Assembly: GCA_029266335.1 (NCBI GenBank)
Contig: JAQSXC010000026.1
Span: 1 to 35,655 of the forward strand
Direction: 5' to 3'
DNA length: 35,655 nucleotides
DNA from: Eubacterium sp.
Lineage (GTDB): Bacteria > Bacillota > Clostridia > Acetivibrionales > DSM-1351
Shown here in pieces: positions 25,101 to 33,814 of the stretch (positions within the stretch are counted from its first letter, which is position 1; every line of letters starts with the position of its first letter). Both the position numbers and the translations under genes were made by a program. The notes under the pieces are model-generated. The model made no database searches and was not told where the DNA came from. It worked only from the letters and a program-made list of their open reading frames with translations.

Positions 25101-26456
25101 ATGAAAACTATAACTAATGAAACAAAGGCGTTTTATAAAATGGCATTTGCACTTGTAATGCCAATGGCAATTCAAAACCTGATCAATGTGGGTATTTCCT
25201 CCATAGATGTCCTTATGCTCGGCAGCGTCAGTGAAACTGTACTTTCCGCTGCATCACTGGCTGGTCAGGTTCAATTTATCATGGTTCTGATTTTCTTTGG
25301 TTTAACTTCCGGTGCTGCTGTTCTTACTGCCCAGTATTGGGGTAAGGGCGACAAGGAAAGCATTATTAAGATTATGGGAATCTGTATGAGATTCTCTTTA
25401 ACTATAGCAGTTTGTTTTACTGCAGCTGTACTCATTTTTCCTTCACAGATAATGAATATATTTACAAATGAGGCGGAGGTTATCGCTGAAGGGGCAAAGT
25501 ATCTGAGAATCATTTCTCTATCCTATATTTTCATGGCAATAACAATGATTTATCTGAATGTAATGAGAAGTGTTGAACGTGTTGTGGTATCAACAGTTGT
25601 TTATACGGTATCTCTGACCTCAAATGTTATTATTGCAGCTACTCTGATTTTTGGGTGGTTCGGCTTTCCTCAAATGGGAATCAGGGGTGCAGCCATTGCT
25701 ACATTGGCATCAAGAGGCTTTGAATTATTGACTGTTATTATCTATGCCCTGAAATTTAATGATGTTTTACACTTTAAGGTCTCCAGCCTTTTTGTCAGAG
25801 ATAAACTCCTTTTCAGAGATTTTTTATATTACTCCATACCTGTTACCCTCAATGAGCTTATGTGGGGTGCAGGGGTAGCAATGAATGCTGTCGTTATAGG
25901 GCATCTGGGCAAATCGGTTGTATCCGCCAATTCAGTTGCCCAAATATCCAGACAGCTTGCCACCGTAATAGCCTTCGGACTTGCAAATGCAACAGCTATT
26001 ACAGTCGGTAAGGCAATTGGCGAGAATAACCTTGAAGCCGCAAAGGACTACTCCAATCGCTTTATAAAGCTCAGCATCCTGGCCGGTACAGGCGGAGCAG
26101 CTATTATACTGATTGCAAGACCTATTGCCATGGCAACACTGAACCTTACTCCGGTAACCCAGGGCTACTTGTCCGTAATGATGCTGGTTATGTCATACTT
26201 TGTTGTAGCACAGGCCCTGAACACCACGCTGGTGGTAGGAGTTTTCAGAGCCGGCGGAGATACAAGATTCGGGTTATTCCTGGATGTAACTACAATGTGG
26301 GGTGGTTCCATATTGCTGGGTGCATTGGCTGCTTTCGTTTTCAAATGGAGTGTACCGGTTGTATATATCATTCTGATGAGCGATGAAATAATAAAAATAC
26401 CACTTACGCTTTTAAGATTTAAAAGCCGTAAATGGCTTAATAATGTAACGAGATAA
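25101..26456 (+). CDS. MATE-family multidrug/cation efflux protein
   Basis: A 451-aa protein with about twelve transmembrane helices arranged as two six-helix halves. The N-terminal half begins with a MALPMAIQNL-like segment (FALVMPMAIQNLINVGISSIDVLMLG), typical of MATE transporters, and the second half repeats the pattern (YYSIPVTLNELMWGAG). Such proteins use Na+ or H+ gradients to export drugs or cationic compounds. The ribosome site is the weak GGGG before ATTGAAATG. It has its own control region with a 28-bp palindrome. It is convergent with the small ger subunit gene, sharing a hairpin at 26507-26537. Confidence 0.92.
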   Translation: MKTITNETKAFYKMAFALVMPMAIQNLINVGISSIDVLMLGSVSETVLSAASLAGQVQFIMVLIFFGLTSGAAVLTAQYWGKGDKESIIKIMGICMRFSLTIAVCFTAAVLIFPSQIMNIFTNEAEVIAEGAKYLRIISLSYIFMAITMIYLNVMRSVERVVVSTVVYTVSLTSNVIIAATLIFGWFGFPQMGIRGAAIATLASRGFELLTVIIYALKFNDVLHFKVSSLFVRDKLLFRDFLYYSIPVTLNELMWGAGVAMNAVVIGHLGKSVVSANSVAQISRQLATVIAFGLANATAITVGKAIGENNLEAAKDYSNRFIKLSILAGTGGAAIILIARPIAMATLNLTPVTQGYLSVMMLVMSYFVVAQALNTTLVVGVFRAGGDTRFGLFLDVTTMWGGSILLGALAAFVFKWSVPVVYIILMSDEIIKIPLTLLRFKSRKWLNNVTR

Positions 26457-26506
26457 GTATAACATTCATTTTTTCACCATAACGTTACAAGTGCAACAGC
26501 TGACAT

Positions 26507-26537
26507 AAAATACTGTTAATTCTACTGGCAGTATTTT
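26507..26537. terminator. Terminator-like hairpin between MATE and ger genes
   Basis: AAAATACTG (26507-26515) pairs with CAGTATTTT (26529-26537). It touches the stop codon of the minus-strand ger subunit gene and lies 50 bp after the MATE stop. It could act in both directions; the T-runs are short. Confidence 0.5.
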
Positions 26538-26763
26538 AGCTTCCAAGCACAGCTTTGCCAATAGGTTCAAAAAGCCGGTCTATGACTGATTGGCCCTGAA
26601 GCTGCACTCCTGCTATGAGTAAGGATCCAATTACAGTGGCAATGGTCATGAACAGGGCATATACCAGAACAGCCTTTATTCCCTCCTTTTTATGCATATG
26701 CCTGATTTGCAGGAAGGAAAGCAGACCCATTAAGCTGATGAACCCGGCAACTTCAAAAATCAT
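26536..26763 (-). CDS. Small two-helix protein, candidate D subunit of the germinant receptor
   Basis: A 75-aa protein with two hydrophobic helices (about residues 4-19 and 31-52), separated by a basic loop (RHMHKKEG). Its start overlaps the gerC-like stop by 4 bp (ATGA), so it is translationally coupled to the receptor genes. Small two-helix D subunits are known in some Bacillus germinant receptor operons and modulate germination. The size, topology and position fit; the sequence alone does not prove it. Confidence 0.65.
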   Translation of the reverse strand: MIFEVAGFISLMGLLSFLQIRHMHKKEGIKAVLVYALFMTIATVIGSLLIAGVQLQGQSVIDRLFEPIGKAVLGS

Positions 26764-27944
26764 TTCTTTTTTACCTCATTTTCCTTTAGATATAGAGGAG
26801 GTCCTGACATGCCTGAGGTTTTGATTTTAAATTCAGTTATAACGTTGACTTTTAAATCCGGAAAAGTTTGTGGCCATTTATCCTTAATTTTCTTCCAATC
26901 GGAAGGCCTGAACTGATAAAAAGCACTTCCAAACCCGAATATATCTGCTCCAACCTGCTTCTGAGCAGATTTGATGGTATTCTCAACCTGCTTTTTAATT
27001 CTGGCCTTTATGGCCGTTTGAGCAAGCTCTATGTTTTCGGGTACAGTCAGGTCCAGTCTTGTGCTGTTTCCATAAATGGAACCATCCCCCTTTATAAGAA
27101 CATTAACATAGGCTTTGTTTCCCCTCATTCCAGGTGTAATCTTAGAACTCTGATTATTAACATTGATACGTATTACACCTTCATTCTCAGGGACAGTTGT
27201 AGCTATAATTCCATTTTTAAATTTCCCTTTGATCCAGAGGTAGCCTTCTGTATCCTCAGAATCAAGATAGCCTGCCAGCTTTAAGTCTTTAAAAGCTGCA
27301 ATCCCTGTGGGTTTGAAACTCTGCTCTCCCTCCCCCTTTTCAATTGCAACCGCTATGGGCTGCGCGCCTTCGCTGGAAGCTGCAATCAATAGATCATGAA
27401 TAGTTGCATTTACGCCAACTCCGATAATCATCATTTCCCTCATTGCCTCTGTAGGGATACGCTCCAGGGGATATTCCGCCTGCAGCAGATCAATACCTTT
27501 TTTACCTTTTGCTACAACAACACTGGTACGGAGTCTGTTCTGAGGATCCCTGCCTATTGAATCAAGCATTTTATCCAGTCCCTGCGTGGCCAGTTCCTCT
27601 CCGAGGATAATAACCCTCCTGTGACCTCTGAAAAGTCTCCTGGGAAACTTTTTCTGAATATTGTTCTCTGCATCACCGGGGTCCATACCTATGGCGGTCT
27701 CTACAATAAAATTCTTTTTTTGCTGACCTCCGGAACCCCCTTGTCCTCCTCCCTGTCCTCCAGCAGACGGAACGAGAATCTGCACCGAGTACTGAATTCC
27801 TCCATCAGGTGCTACATCATAAGCACTTGCAGTTATTAATCCAATGTCATTAACTTCCGTCCTATCCCAACAGCCTGAAAAAAGCAGCATAAATACAGTA
27901 ATTATTGTTAAAAAAAATAGTTTTTTATCTTTATTTTCACCCAT
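26760..27944 (-). CDS. Ger(x)C-family germinant receptor lipoprotein (C subunit)
   Basis: A 394-aa lipoprotein. The signal peptide ends in the lipobox LLFSGC, with lipid-modified C25, followed by WDRTEVNDIGLITASAYD, the standard Ger(x)C start. A Gly/Gln-rich insert (GGQGGGQGGSGGQQ, about 61-74) is unusual in length. Later segments include PRRLFRGHRRVIILGEELA, PLERIPTEAM and, near the C-terminus, IKAQ-type helices. GerC proteins sit on the outer face of the spore inner membrane in complex with A and B subunits. The start is preceded by GGAG. It follows the gerA-like gene by 21 bp. Confidence 0.93.
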   Translation of the reverse strand: MGENKDKKLFFLTIITVFMLLFSGCWDRTEVNDIGLITASAYDVAPDGGIQYSVQILVPSAGGQGGGQGGSGGQQKKNFIVETAIGMDPGDAENNIQKKFPRRLFRGHRRVIILGEELATQGLDKMLDSIGRDPQNRLRTSVVVAKGKKGIDLLQAEYPLERIPTEAMREMMIIGVGVNATIHDLLIAASSEGAQPIAVAIEKGEGEQSFKPTGIAAFKDLKLAGYLDSEDTEGYLWIKGKFKNGIIATTVPENEGVIRINVNNQSSKITPGMRGNKAYVNVLIKGDGSIYGNSTRLDLTVPENIELAQTAIKARIKKQVENTIKSAQKQVGADIFGFGSAFYQFRPSDWKKIKDKWPQTFPDLKVNVITEFKIKTSGMSGPPLYLKENEVKKK

Positions 27945-27965
27945 CAGTTACACTCCATCCCATTC

Positions 27966-29558
27966 CTATTTTCCCTGTTTAGGCCCAGGTTTTTGTCCTG
28001 AAGGAACACGAAGTTCATTTTCATCAGTGGTAAGATTTGGCCTCAGCCTCATGCTCCAAAAGGGCGCCCTTATGAAAACATCCTTGAGTCTCGTAATATT
28101 AAGAGGTGCAACCGGAGATAAATATGGAACACCAAAGGAGCGAAGATTTACAAGGTGAATAATTATTCCCAGAATCCCAAGGGTTACTCCATACAACCCA
28201 AAGGAACCTGCTAAAAAAATCAATGGAAATCTAAGGACTCTGATGGCAAAGGAAAAATCATAACGCGGTAATGTGAAAGAAGCAATACCGGTTATGGAAA
28301 CTACAATTACCATAGGAGCCGATATAAGACCTGCCTCAACTGCTGCCTGACCAATTACTAAAGCACCTACAATGCTGACTGCCTGACCAACCGGTTTCGG
28401 CAGTCTGATGCCCGCTTCACGCAGCGCTTCAAAGGTTATTTCCATTATTAATGCTTCAATAACAGCCGGAAAAGGAGTGGGTTCACGATTGTCGATTATA
28501 CTCATAAGCAGCTTTGACGGAATCATTTGCTGGTGAAAGGTTGTAACAGCAACATAAAATGAAGGTGCAACCAGTGCAATAAACATAAAAATCAAACGTA
28601 TTCCTCTGAGAAAAGTACTCATGGTGAAACGTTCGTAATAGTCTTCATTTGCATGTACCTGTCCCCAGAAAACTACAGGAACTGTCAGTACAAACGGAGT
28701 ATTGTCTGTAAAAATTGCTATTTTACCCTCTAGAAGATTTGCAGCTACCACATCCGGCCTCTCAGTGTTCTGAACCAGTGGAAAAGGGGTATACGGCACA
28801 TCCTCTATAAATTCTTCAATATAGCTTGATTCTAGAACGCCGTCAATTTCAATTCTCTCCAGGCGTGTTTTTACCTCACTGATAACTTTATCCACTGCAA
28901 TCCCTTGAATATATGCTATGGTTACATTTGTCTGGGACATTTCTCCGATTTTCATTGATTCCATTTTCAGCTTTGGAGTTCGGAGTCTCCTTCGGAGCAA
29001 ACTGATATTAGTACCAATATCTTCAGTAAAACCTTCCCGTGGTCCTCTGATAACCACTTCAGTCACCGGTTCACTAATACTCCTCCTGTCTCCGCCACTG
29101 ATGCTTAGTGACAAAATCCTGCTTTCACCGTCGATAAGAATAACCGTATTACCACCTAATACATTTTTAACAGTTTTACTGATAGATTCGACAATCTCAG
29201 TCTGGCCAACAGAGATTATCTGTTCTTCAACAAATTTAACCATATCTTTATGCTTATCAGACTCCAATGAATATTTCGAATTCATCATCAGCTTCAATAT
29301 CTCTTCATCAAGAAGCTTGATATCAGTAAGACCCTTAACATAAACTGCTATCGCCTTAATACCGTTAAAGGCATTAAAGGAGCGGAAGATAACATCATTA
29401 CAGTTGTTGAAAATTTCTTTTAGAGCAGCCAGATTCTCTGAAATATCACTTGTAAGTTCATATTCTTTTTGTTTATTTTCATCCTCTTCAAGGATTTTAT
29501 TATATTCTTTATTCTTTTTTCTTTTTATGATCTCATCAACTTTTATAGGCTTTTTCAT
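27966..29558 (-). CDS. GerA-family germinant receptor A subunit
   Basis: A 530-aa protein. A long hydrophilic N-terminal domain (about residues 1-310) is followed by about five membrane helices (about 320-470) and a short tail. Typical segments are IIDGESRILSLSISGGDRRSISEP, VIRGPREGFTEDIGTNISLLRRRL, IAYIQGIAVDKV, and LLEGKIAIFTDNTPFVLTVP, all GerA/SpoVAF-type. With B and C subunits it forms the receptor for small germinants such as amino acids. The start has GGGGG upstream. Unusually, its B partner is on the opposite strand, upstream across a 145-bp spacer. Confidence 0.95.
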   Translation of the reverse strand: MKKPIKVDEIIKRKKNKEYNKILEEDENKQKEYELTSDISENLAALKEIFNNCNDVIFRSFNAFNGIKAIAVYVKGLTDIKLLDEEILKLMMNSKYSLESDKHKDMVKFVEEQIISVGQTEIVESISKTVKNVLGGNTVILIDGESRILSLSISGGDRRSISEPVTEVVIRGPREGFTEDIGTNISLLRRRLRTPKLKMESMKIGEMSQTNVTIAYIQGIAVDKVISEVKTRLERIEIDGVLESSYIEEFIEDVPYTPFPLVQNTERPDVVAANLLEGKIAIFTDNTPFVLTVPVVFWGQVHANEDYYERFTMSTFLRGIRLIFMFIALVAPSFYVAVTTFHQQMIPSKLLMSIIDNREPTPFPAVIEALIMEITFEALREAGIRLPKPVGQAVSIVGALVIGQAAVEAGLISAPMVIVVSITGIASFTLPRYDFSFAIRVLRFPLIFLAGSFGLYGVTLGILGIIIHLVNLRSFGVPYLSPVAPLNITRLKDVFIRAPFWSMRLRPNLTTDENELRVPSGQKPGPKQGK

Positions 29559-29584
29559 TATATCCCCCTGATTTTTGAAATTAT

Positions 29585-29603
29585 TATGTAGTATACCTAC
29601 ATA
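29585..29603. promoter_or_regulatory. Palindrome in the gerA/gerB divergent spacer
   Basis: TATGTAG (29585-29591) and CTACATA (29597-29603) are perfect 7-bp arms around TATAC. It lies 27 bp upstream of gerA and about 100 bp upstream of gerB. It may be an operator, for example for a sporulation regulator. Confidence 0.5.
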
Positions 29604-29703
29604 GCACTTTCTTATCCTAAGCTTTTTGTGACATTTTATTTAAAGCCATTTTACAGGATAGTTTTACTTTATTGGGGAAAACTTCAATATCAGGAGGAAC
29701 AAA

Positions 29704-30795
29704 ATGATAGATAAACAAAAGGAATTGATATCAAGTACCGAACTATGGGCCTCCATGTTTATATATATTTCTGCAGACGCAATGACTGCACCTATAGGCG
29801 GGCTGGCTGGAAATCAATCATGGATGTCGATTATAATCGGAATTATATTCAGCCTTGGTATTACATGGCTTTATACTCATCTGTCCGACTCCCACCCTGG
29901 AAAATCGATTATTGAAATAGGTGAAGTACACCTGGGAAAATGGGGTGGAAAAATCGTAGGCTTATTATTTGCCTGGTTCAGCTTTGAACTCTGTTCATAT
30001 AATCTTAAAAACAATTGGCAGATGACTTCCATTGTTGCTCTTCCCCATACTCCGGTTATTGTAATCGCTTTAGCTGCGATGATTTTTGTGGTTTGGATCG
30101 CGTATGGAGGTATTGAAACTATAAGTCGGCTCTCATTATTATATATTCCCGTTCTGTTATTTTTTTTGGGGTTGGCATTTATATTGTTAACCAGAGATTT
30201 TAATTTTCAAAACTTGCTTCCGGTAACCGGGATCGAATGGAGAAAAGTACTCTATGCATCGTTTCATGTCACGACACTTCCACTTACTCTTACTATTGTA
30301 TTTGTCATGATTTTTCCAAGTCTGAATAAAAAAAGAAGGGCTAAAAAGCCTTCTCTATATGCTGTTTTGGCGGCCGGACTTATAGTATTAATATCAGATA
30401 TTATGTATATTCTGGTTTTGGGGCCACTTGTCAATGACCTTACCTATCCCGGCTATACCACCTTTTCTTATATTGAGGCGGCTGATTTTCTTGACCGCGC
30501 CGAGATTTTATTTTATACAATATTTATTTCGATTAATATCATAGAAATAAGTATATCGCTATATGTTGCTGCTCTATGTTTAGCAAAAATTTTCGGTTTA
30601 AATAATTACAGGATATTGTTAATCCCGTTGGGTTTTATAGCAGTTGAACAATCGACTTTTATTGTTAAAAACCATTCGGATCATATAAGTATAGCTGTTT
30701 ACGGGTGGCCCTGGTATGCAATCATATTTCAATTTTTTATTCCGTTTATATTGATAATAATATCAGCTTTTCACAGAAAAAAGCAAAAAACATGA
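29704..30795 (+). CDS. GerAB-family endospore germination permease (B subunit)
   Basis: A 363-aa protein with about ten transmembrane helices, of the APC-superfamily spore germination group (GerAB/ArcD/ProY). It begins with an ISSTELWASMFIYISADAM segment and has helices throughout, with a basic cytoplasmic loop (KKRRAKKPS) near residue 210. It is thought to bind the germinant. The ribosome site is CAGGAGGA. It is divergent from the A and C genes, so the receptor needs both transcription directions. It is convergent with lgt, 43 bp away. Confidence 0.93.
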   Translation: MIDKQKELISSTELWASMFIYISADAMTAPIGGLAGNQSWMSIIIGIIFSLGITWLYTHLSDSHPGKSIIEIGEVHLGKWGGKIVGLLFAWFSFELCSYNLKNNWQMTSIVALPHTPVIVIALAAMIFVVWIAYGGIETISRLSLLYIPVLLFFLGLAFILLTRDFNFQNLLPVTGIEWRKVLYASFHVTTLPLTLTIVFVMIFPSLNKKRRAKKPSLYAVLAAGLIVLISDIMYILVLGPLVNDLTYPGYTTFSYIEAADFLDRAEILFYTIFISINIIEISISLYVAALCLAKIFGLNNYRILLIPLGFIAVEQSTFIVKNHSDHISIAVYGWPWYAIIFQFFIPFILIIISAFHRKKQKT

Positions 30796-30831
30796 ATTTT
30801 GCGAGTTATCACTTTATCACGTCTTTTGCTT
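30781..30831. terminator. Weak hairpin between gerB and lgt
   Basis: AAGCAAAA (30781-30788) pairs with TTTTGCTT (30824-30831) across a 35-nt loop. It overlaps the gerB end. Termination by it is uncertain because of the large loop. Confidence 0.3.
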
Positions 30832-30838
30832 ATTTACC

Positions 30839-31615
30839 TCAGGAAGAGTATTTCACCTTTTGCTTTTTAGCACAGTATCCGGTAAAAAGGACTATTGCTA
30901 CTCCTATAACCATTAGGAATATGGAGATAAACTGTGAGGTTGATAAGCTCCCTACACTGCCACGAATCAAATCACCTCTAAAGAATTCAAGAACAAATCT
31001 TCCTATACTGTAGAAGATCAGATAGAAGCCTGCCACCTGGCCATCTGCCTTTTTTCTTTTTGCGATTGCCAATAGAACGATAAAATTTAAAAAATCCAAT
31101 CCGCTTGATATTAATTGTGTAGGTATTAATCTGACTTCATTGGGCGCAACATGAGAATCATGAAAAATAATTCCCAAGGAACTATTTGTTTCAAGCCCGT
31201 AGCAACATCCTGCCAGGAGGCAGCCGATTCTGCCAAATCCCTGAGCCAATGCTACAGATGGCATAACGAGGTCAAATATTTGCCCAAAATTGAGCTTTGC
31301 TTTTTTACAGTATATAAAGCCTGTCAGAATTCCTCCGATAATTCCTCCATACACTACAAAGCCATCTGAAACATTTAAAATAATTCTAGGATCAGCTAAA
31401 ATCTCTTTTATTTGAGTAATATAATACAATAACTTTGCTCCAAGCAATCCACCCACAACAGACCAAATAGTAACTGAAAATATCCGGCCATGTTCCCGGA
31501 ATGTTTTCCCGGCTCTATATTCAAGTACCGCATATGCTGCCATTATCCCAATTGCAATCATTAAACCATATCCATATAAAGTAACCGGTCCAATAGTTAT
31601 CAATTCATTTTTCAT
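30839..31615 (-). CDS. lgt: Prolipoprotein diacylglyceryl transferase
   Basis: A 258-aa membrane enzyme with about seven helices. It begins LITIGPVTLYGYGLMIAIGI, has the Lgt signature GRIGCLLAGCCYGLETN (about residues 130-146), and ends with RFVLEFFRGD, a common late Lgt motif. It transfers diacylglycerol from phosphatidylglycerol to the lipobox cysteine of prelipoproteins such as the GerC protein encoded nearby. At the position where E. coli has SFHGG, this protein has VVYGG, a variation seen in other Firmicutes as far as I recall. The start has GAAAGGAT. Confidence 0.95.
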   Translation of the reverse strand: MKNELITIGPVTLYGYGLMIAIGIMAAYAVLEYRAGKTFREHGRIFSVTIWSVVGGLLGAKLLYYITQIKEILADPRIILNVSDGFVVYGGIIGGILTGFIYCKKAKLNFGQIFDLVMPSVALAQGFGRIGCLLAGCCYGLETNSSLGIIFHDSHVAPNEVRLIPTQLISSGLDFLNFIVLLAIAKRKKADGQVAGFYLIFYSIGRFVLEFFRGDLIRGSVGSLSTSQFISIFLMVIGVAIVLFTGYCAKKQKVKYSS

Positions 31616-32139
31616 ATATATTTATTATCCTTTCAAATATAAAAGCTCAAAAACTTTTGCCTATTATTTATGACGTTTATAAAAACGAAACCACTCTTGC
31701 TTTCAATGCTATCTTCAATTCTTCATCTATGCCACCGATTACTCCAATATATTAATTTATATTTAACATAATTTAAATATTTCTTTAAAACTAATGAAGT
31801 AATATAAGCTTAAGGTTATACTTTGATTTAAACTAATATATAACTCCCTATTGTTATCTTGTTGACGAACTCTTACCAAAGCATAATACCATTCAAAGTA
31901 TACCTGTCTGGAAAAGGCTGAAATTTTGTTGCTTTTTCTTTTTTGCTTAACTTCATTCCTTTATATCTTCATATCTCTTTCATCATTAAAAACTCTGTTA
32001 CTCCTTTTTTATACAAGTCTGGAATACTTCCAATCTGACAAAGCTTTTAAGCCTATTGGTTACAAACTTCATAATTTCATCCACAAAAACGTCTCATTTA
32101 GTAAATATGACATTTCATAACAATAAATTGAAATTTCGC
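31616..32139. other. 524-bp AT-rich spacer without a recognised gene
   Basis: Nothing coding is convincing here. There is a possible plus-strand promoter, TTGACG with TAATAC, near 31863-31890, and open frames of about 60 codons that start at non-ATG codons and are rich in Leu/Phe, as expected from AT-rich DNA. A 24-codon minus-strand stretch near 31675-31750 (IGGIDEELKIALKARVVSF) reads like protein but is too short to name. Confidence 0.5.
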
Positions 32140-32583
32140 TTATAGTTCTTCAACTATACTTGTCGCAAAAGTCGCAATATCCTCGTTAGTATTCGTTGAT
32201 AATTTTCGAAAATATGGTTTATCTCTTTCCAAATTCTTTCTTAACTGCTCCTGCCATGAGTTTAGCAAACTTTCCTTTGACATACAGACAGCAAACCCCA
32301 TAAAAATATCTGAAATTTCCACTTTCAAATCATCATCTAAAATTTGCAATCCATAAAACAAGAACTCATAAGCCGGAAGCGCTGCAGAAGATACAAAAGC
32401 GTGCTGATGACATAAGCTGCACCAAAGATGGTGTGTTGCTTTCATGGCAAGTTCCTTATTACCTGAAAATAGCTGTTTCAGATTCTCAGCAACATTTGAA
32501 TATTCGTTTTCGGATTTTGCATTTCCATAAGCGGTGTCAAATTTATGCCAATCAACTTTTAATATTTCATCTAATATTTTCAT
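32140..32583 (-). CDS. 147-aa protein resembling HEAT-like immunity-type proteins
   Basis: A helical protein. It starts MKILDEILKVDWHKFDTAYGNA (residues 1-22), a pattern (DWxxFxxAYGxA) that I associate with a family of HEAT-repeat-like proteins often found as immunity factors next to polymorphic toxins. Then come LKQLFSGNKELAMKATHHLWCSLCHQHAFVSSAALPAYEFL and more helices. The ribosome site is GGAG. No toxin gene is adjacent, so the assignment is tentative. The upstream region has a good promoter with an 18-bp palindrome and the shared TACTATATCTGG block. Confidence 0.6.
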   Translation of the reverse strand: MKILDEILKVDWHKFDTAYGNAKSENEYSNVAENLKQLFSGNKELAMKATHHLWCSLCHQHAFVSSAALPAYEFLFYGLQILDDDLKVEISDIFMGFAVCMSKESLLNSWQEQLRKNLERDKPYFRKLSTNTNEDIATFATSIVEEL

Positions 32584-32652
32584 TTTTTACTCCGGTAAAT
32601 TCACATTTAGCTACACAATAATAAAAATTCCGGTTCAAAGTAATTCCCTACA

Positions 32653-32694
32653 AGTATTACTAGTAATACTATATCTGGAATACAACTGTGTCAA
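32653..32694 (-). promoter_or_regulatory. Promoter with palindromic operator upstream of the 147-aa protein gene
   Basis: On the minus strand, TTGACA (32694-32689) and TAGTAT (32671-32666) are 17 bp apart. AGTATTACTAGTAATACT (32653-32670) is a perfect 18-bp palindrome overlapping the -10 and start region. TACTATATCTGG on the plus strand (32667-32678) is the block also seen at 33663 and 35595. Confidence 0.65.
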
Positions 32695-32757
32695 GTTTTA
32701 CTCCTTACCTCTCTATTTAGTTGGGATTCACTTACCTGAAAAATTCCATTTATGGCG

Positions 32758-33024
32758 TTAGAGATTATATTTGGTAAGATTGTACTGATTTATAAAAAGT
32801 TCTATCTCGGCCTTTATTATTCTTTTTTTGGCATTATCAAAAATAAGTCCTTCTCTGCCATTTTTACTCCCATAAGCAACATTGATACCCCAAAACTCCA
32901 TATTTTCAGCAAAGTCATAAAGACCGAATATCAGCATCATACTCTTATAGTTCTTCTCAACAAATGCTATAACATGGCTTTTATCGTATTCTTCAACTGT
33001 AATTTCTATACCATAATTCTTCAT
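32758..33024 (-). CDS. Small orphan protein, unknown
   Basis: An 88-aa protein. I start it at 33024 (MKNYGIEITVEEYDKSHV), with AGGTG 7 nt upstream; the frame is open to 33060. It looks like a compact alpha/beta cytosolic protein: an N-terminal beta strand, HVIAFVEKNYKSMMLIFGLY, then WGINVAYGSKNGREGLIF, and a helical C-terminus. There is no signal or membrane segment. No family was recognised; its size and setting beside an immunity-like protein raise the same possibility, without proof. Confidence 0.45.
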   Translation of the reverse strand: MKNYGIEITVEEYDKSHVIAFVEKNYKSMMLIFGLYDFAENMEFWGINVAYGSKNGREGLIFDNAKKRIIKAEIELFINQYNLTKYNL

Positions 33025-33196
33025 ATGAACACCTGCTATTAATTTATATAAAAAAAACAAACTATGCTGGTATTGGTTTAATAATATCTATTACTTTGGG
33101 AGCACTCTTAAATGAATGTGCAATAGTAATTTTCGATTTGATTTATCTCGTCTTTTACCTAACTAAAATAATATTTTTTCGAAAAAGTATTATTAA

Positions 33197-33586
33197 TTAT
33201 CTTGATTTTCTCCATTGTTCCAAAGTTAGTACTTCACCAGTTACAACATCATCAATCAAAATTTCTTTCATGTCATAACTTACAAATACACTATGCCACC
33301 TAACAGTATACTCTTTATGGTCTTCTCCAACATAAACACAATAATAATTTCTATATGGATCATTACTATTTTTATCCGGTATTCTATCTAATCTCATTAT
33401 TATAGTTACTGCACCATCACTATCACTTATGATTTGCTTCTCAAACTGTTCAATTTCCGGAATACTATCAATCAGATATTCTGTTATTTTATCAAACGTA
33501 AACTCAACACTATCATGAGAATCTGTATTACTCTTAGTCCTGTTCGTAAAATTACTACATGCAATAGAAAGTAAAAAGCTAACCAA
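33197..33586 (-). CDS. Small lipoprotein-like protein with damaged or unusual start
   Basis: The frame from TTG 33586 (SFLLSIACSN) gives 129 aa with a lipobox-like LLSIAC. A longer hydrophobic leader (VILVCILLVSFLLSIAC) is encoded just upstream in the same frame but ends at a TAA; ATG at 33617 starts in another frame. Two more As in the A5 run at 33612-33608 (minus strand) would join that ATG to the leader (MLKKVILV...). It is thus either translated from a non-ATG codon or inactivated by a small indel. The rest is soluble (YYCVYVGEDHKEYTVRWHSVFVSYD, then IDDVVTGEVLTLEQW) and unknown to me. The upstream region holds the TACTATATCTGG block. Confidence 0.5.
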   Translation of the reverse strand: MVSFLLSIACSNFTNRTKSNTDSHDSVEFTFDKITEYLIDSIPEIEQFEKQIISDSDGAVTIIMRLDRIPDKNSNDPYRNYYCVYVGEDHKEYTVRWHSVFVSYDMKEILIDDVVTGEVLTLEQWRKSR

Positions 33587-33662
33587 AAGAATACATACTA
33601 ATATAACTTTTTAGCATATCCTGAAGCCACTTGTTTTCTCCTAATACTATAATTTTTACTAT

Positions 33663-33674
33663 TACTATATCTGG
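33663..33674 (-). promoter_or_regulatory. Shared promoter block upstream of the lipoprotein-like gene
   Basis: The plus-strand TACTATATCTGG is identical to sites at 32667 and 35595. On the minus strand it supplies TATAGT, with TTGAAC 17 bp upstream. Confidence 0.5.
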
Positions 33675-33814
33675 TATTTGATTAATGTTCAACCTCTCAC
33701 ATACTATTCAGATTTCAAAGGTCTTTTGTTACTATGCTATCCATATATTGCGACGCAAATTGCACAAAAAACCGCATAATCGATTTACTGAATAGCGGTA
33801 CTGATTTCTGGACT

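Noticed and set aside
31926-32120. 64-codon Leu/Phe-rich plus-strand frame
   Set aside because: Starts at TTG without a ribosome site in AT-rich DNA; composition looks like chance.
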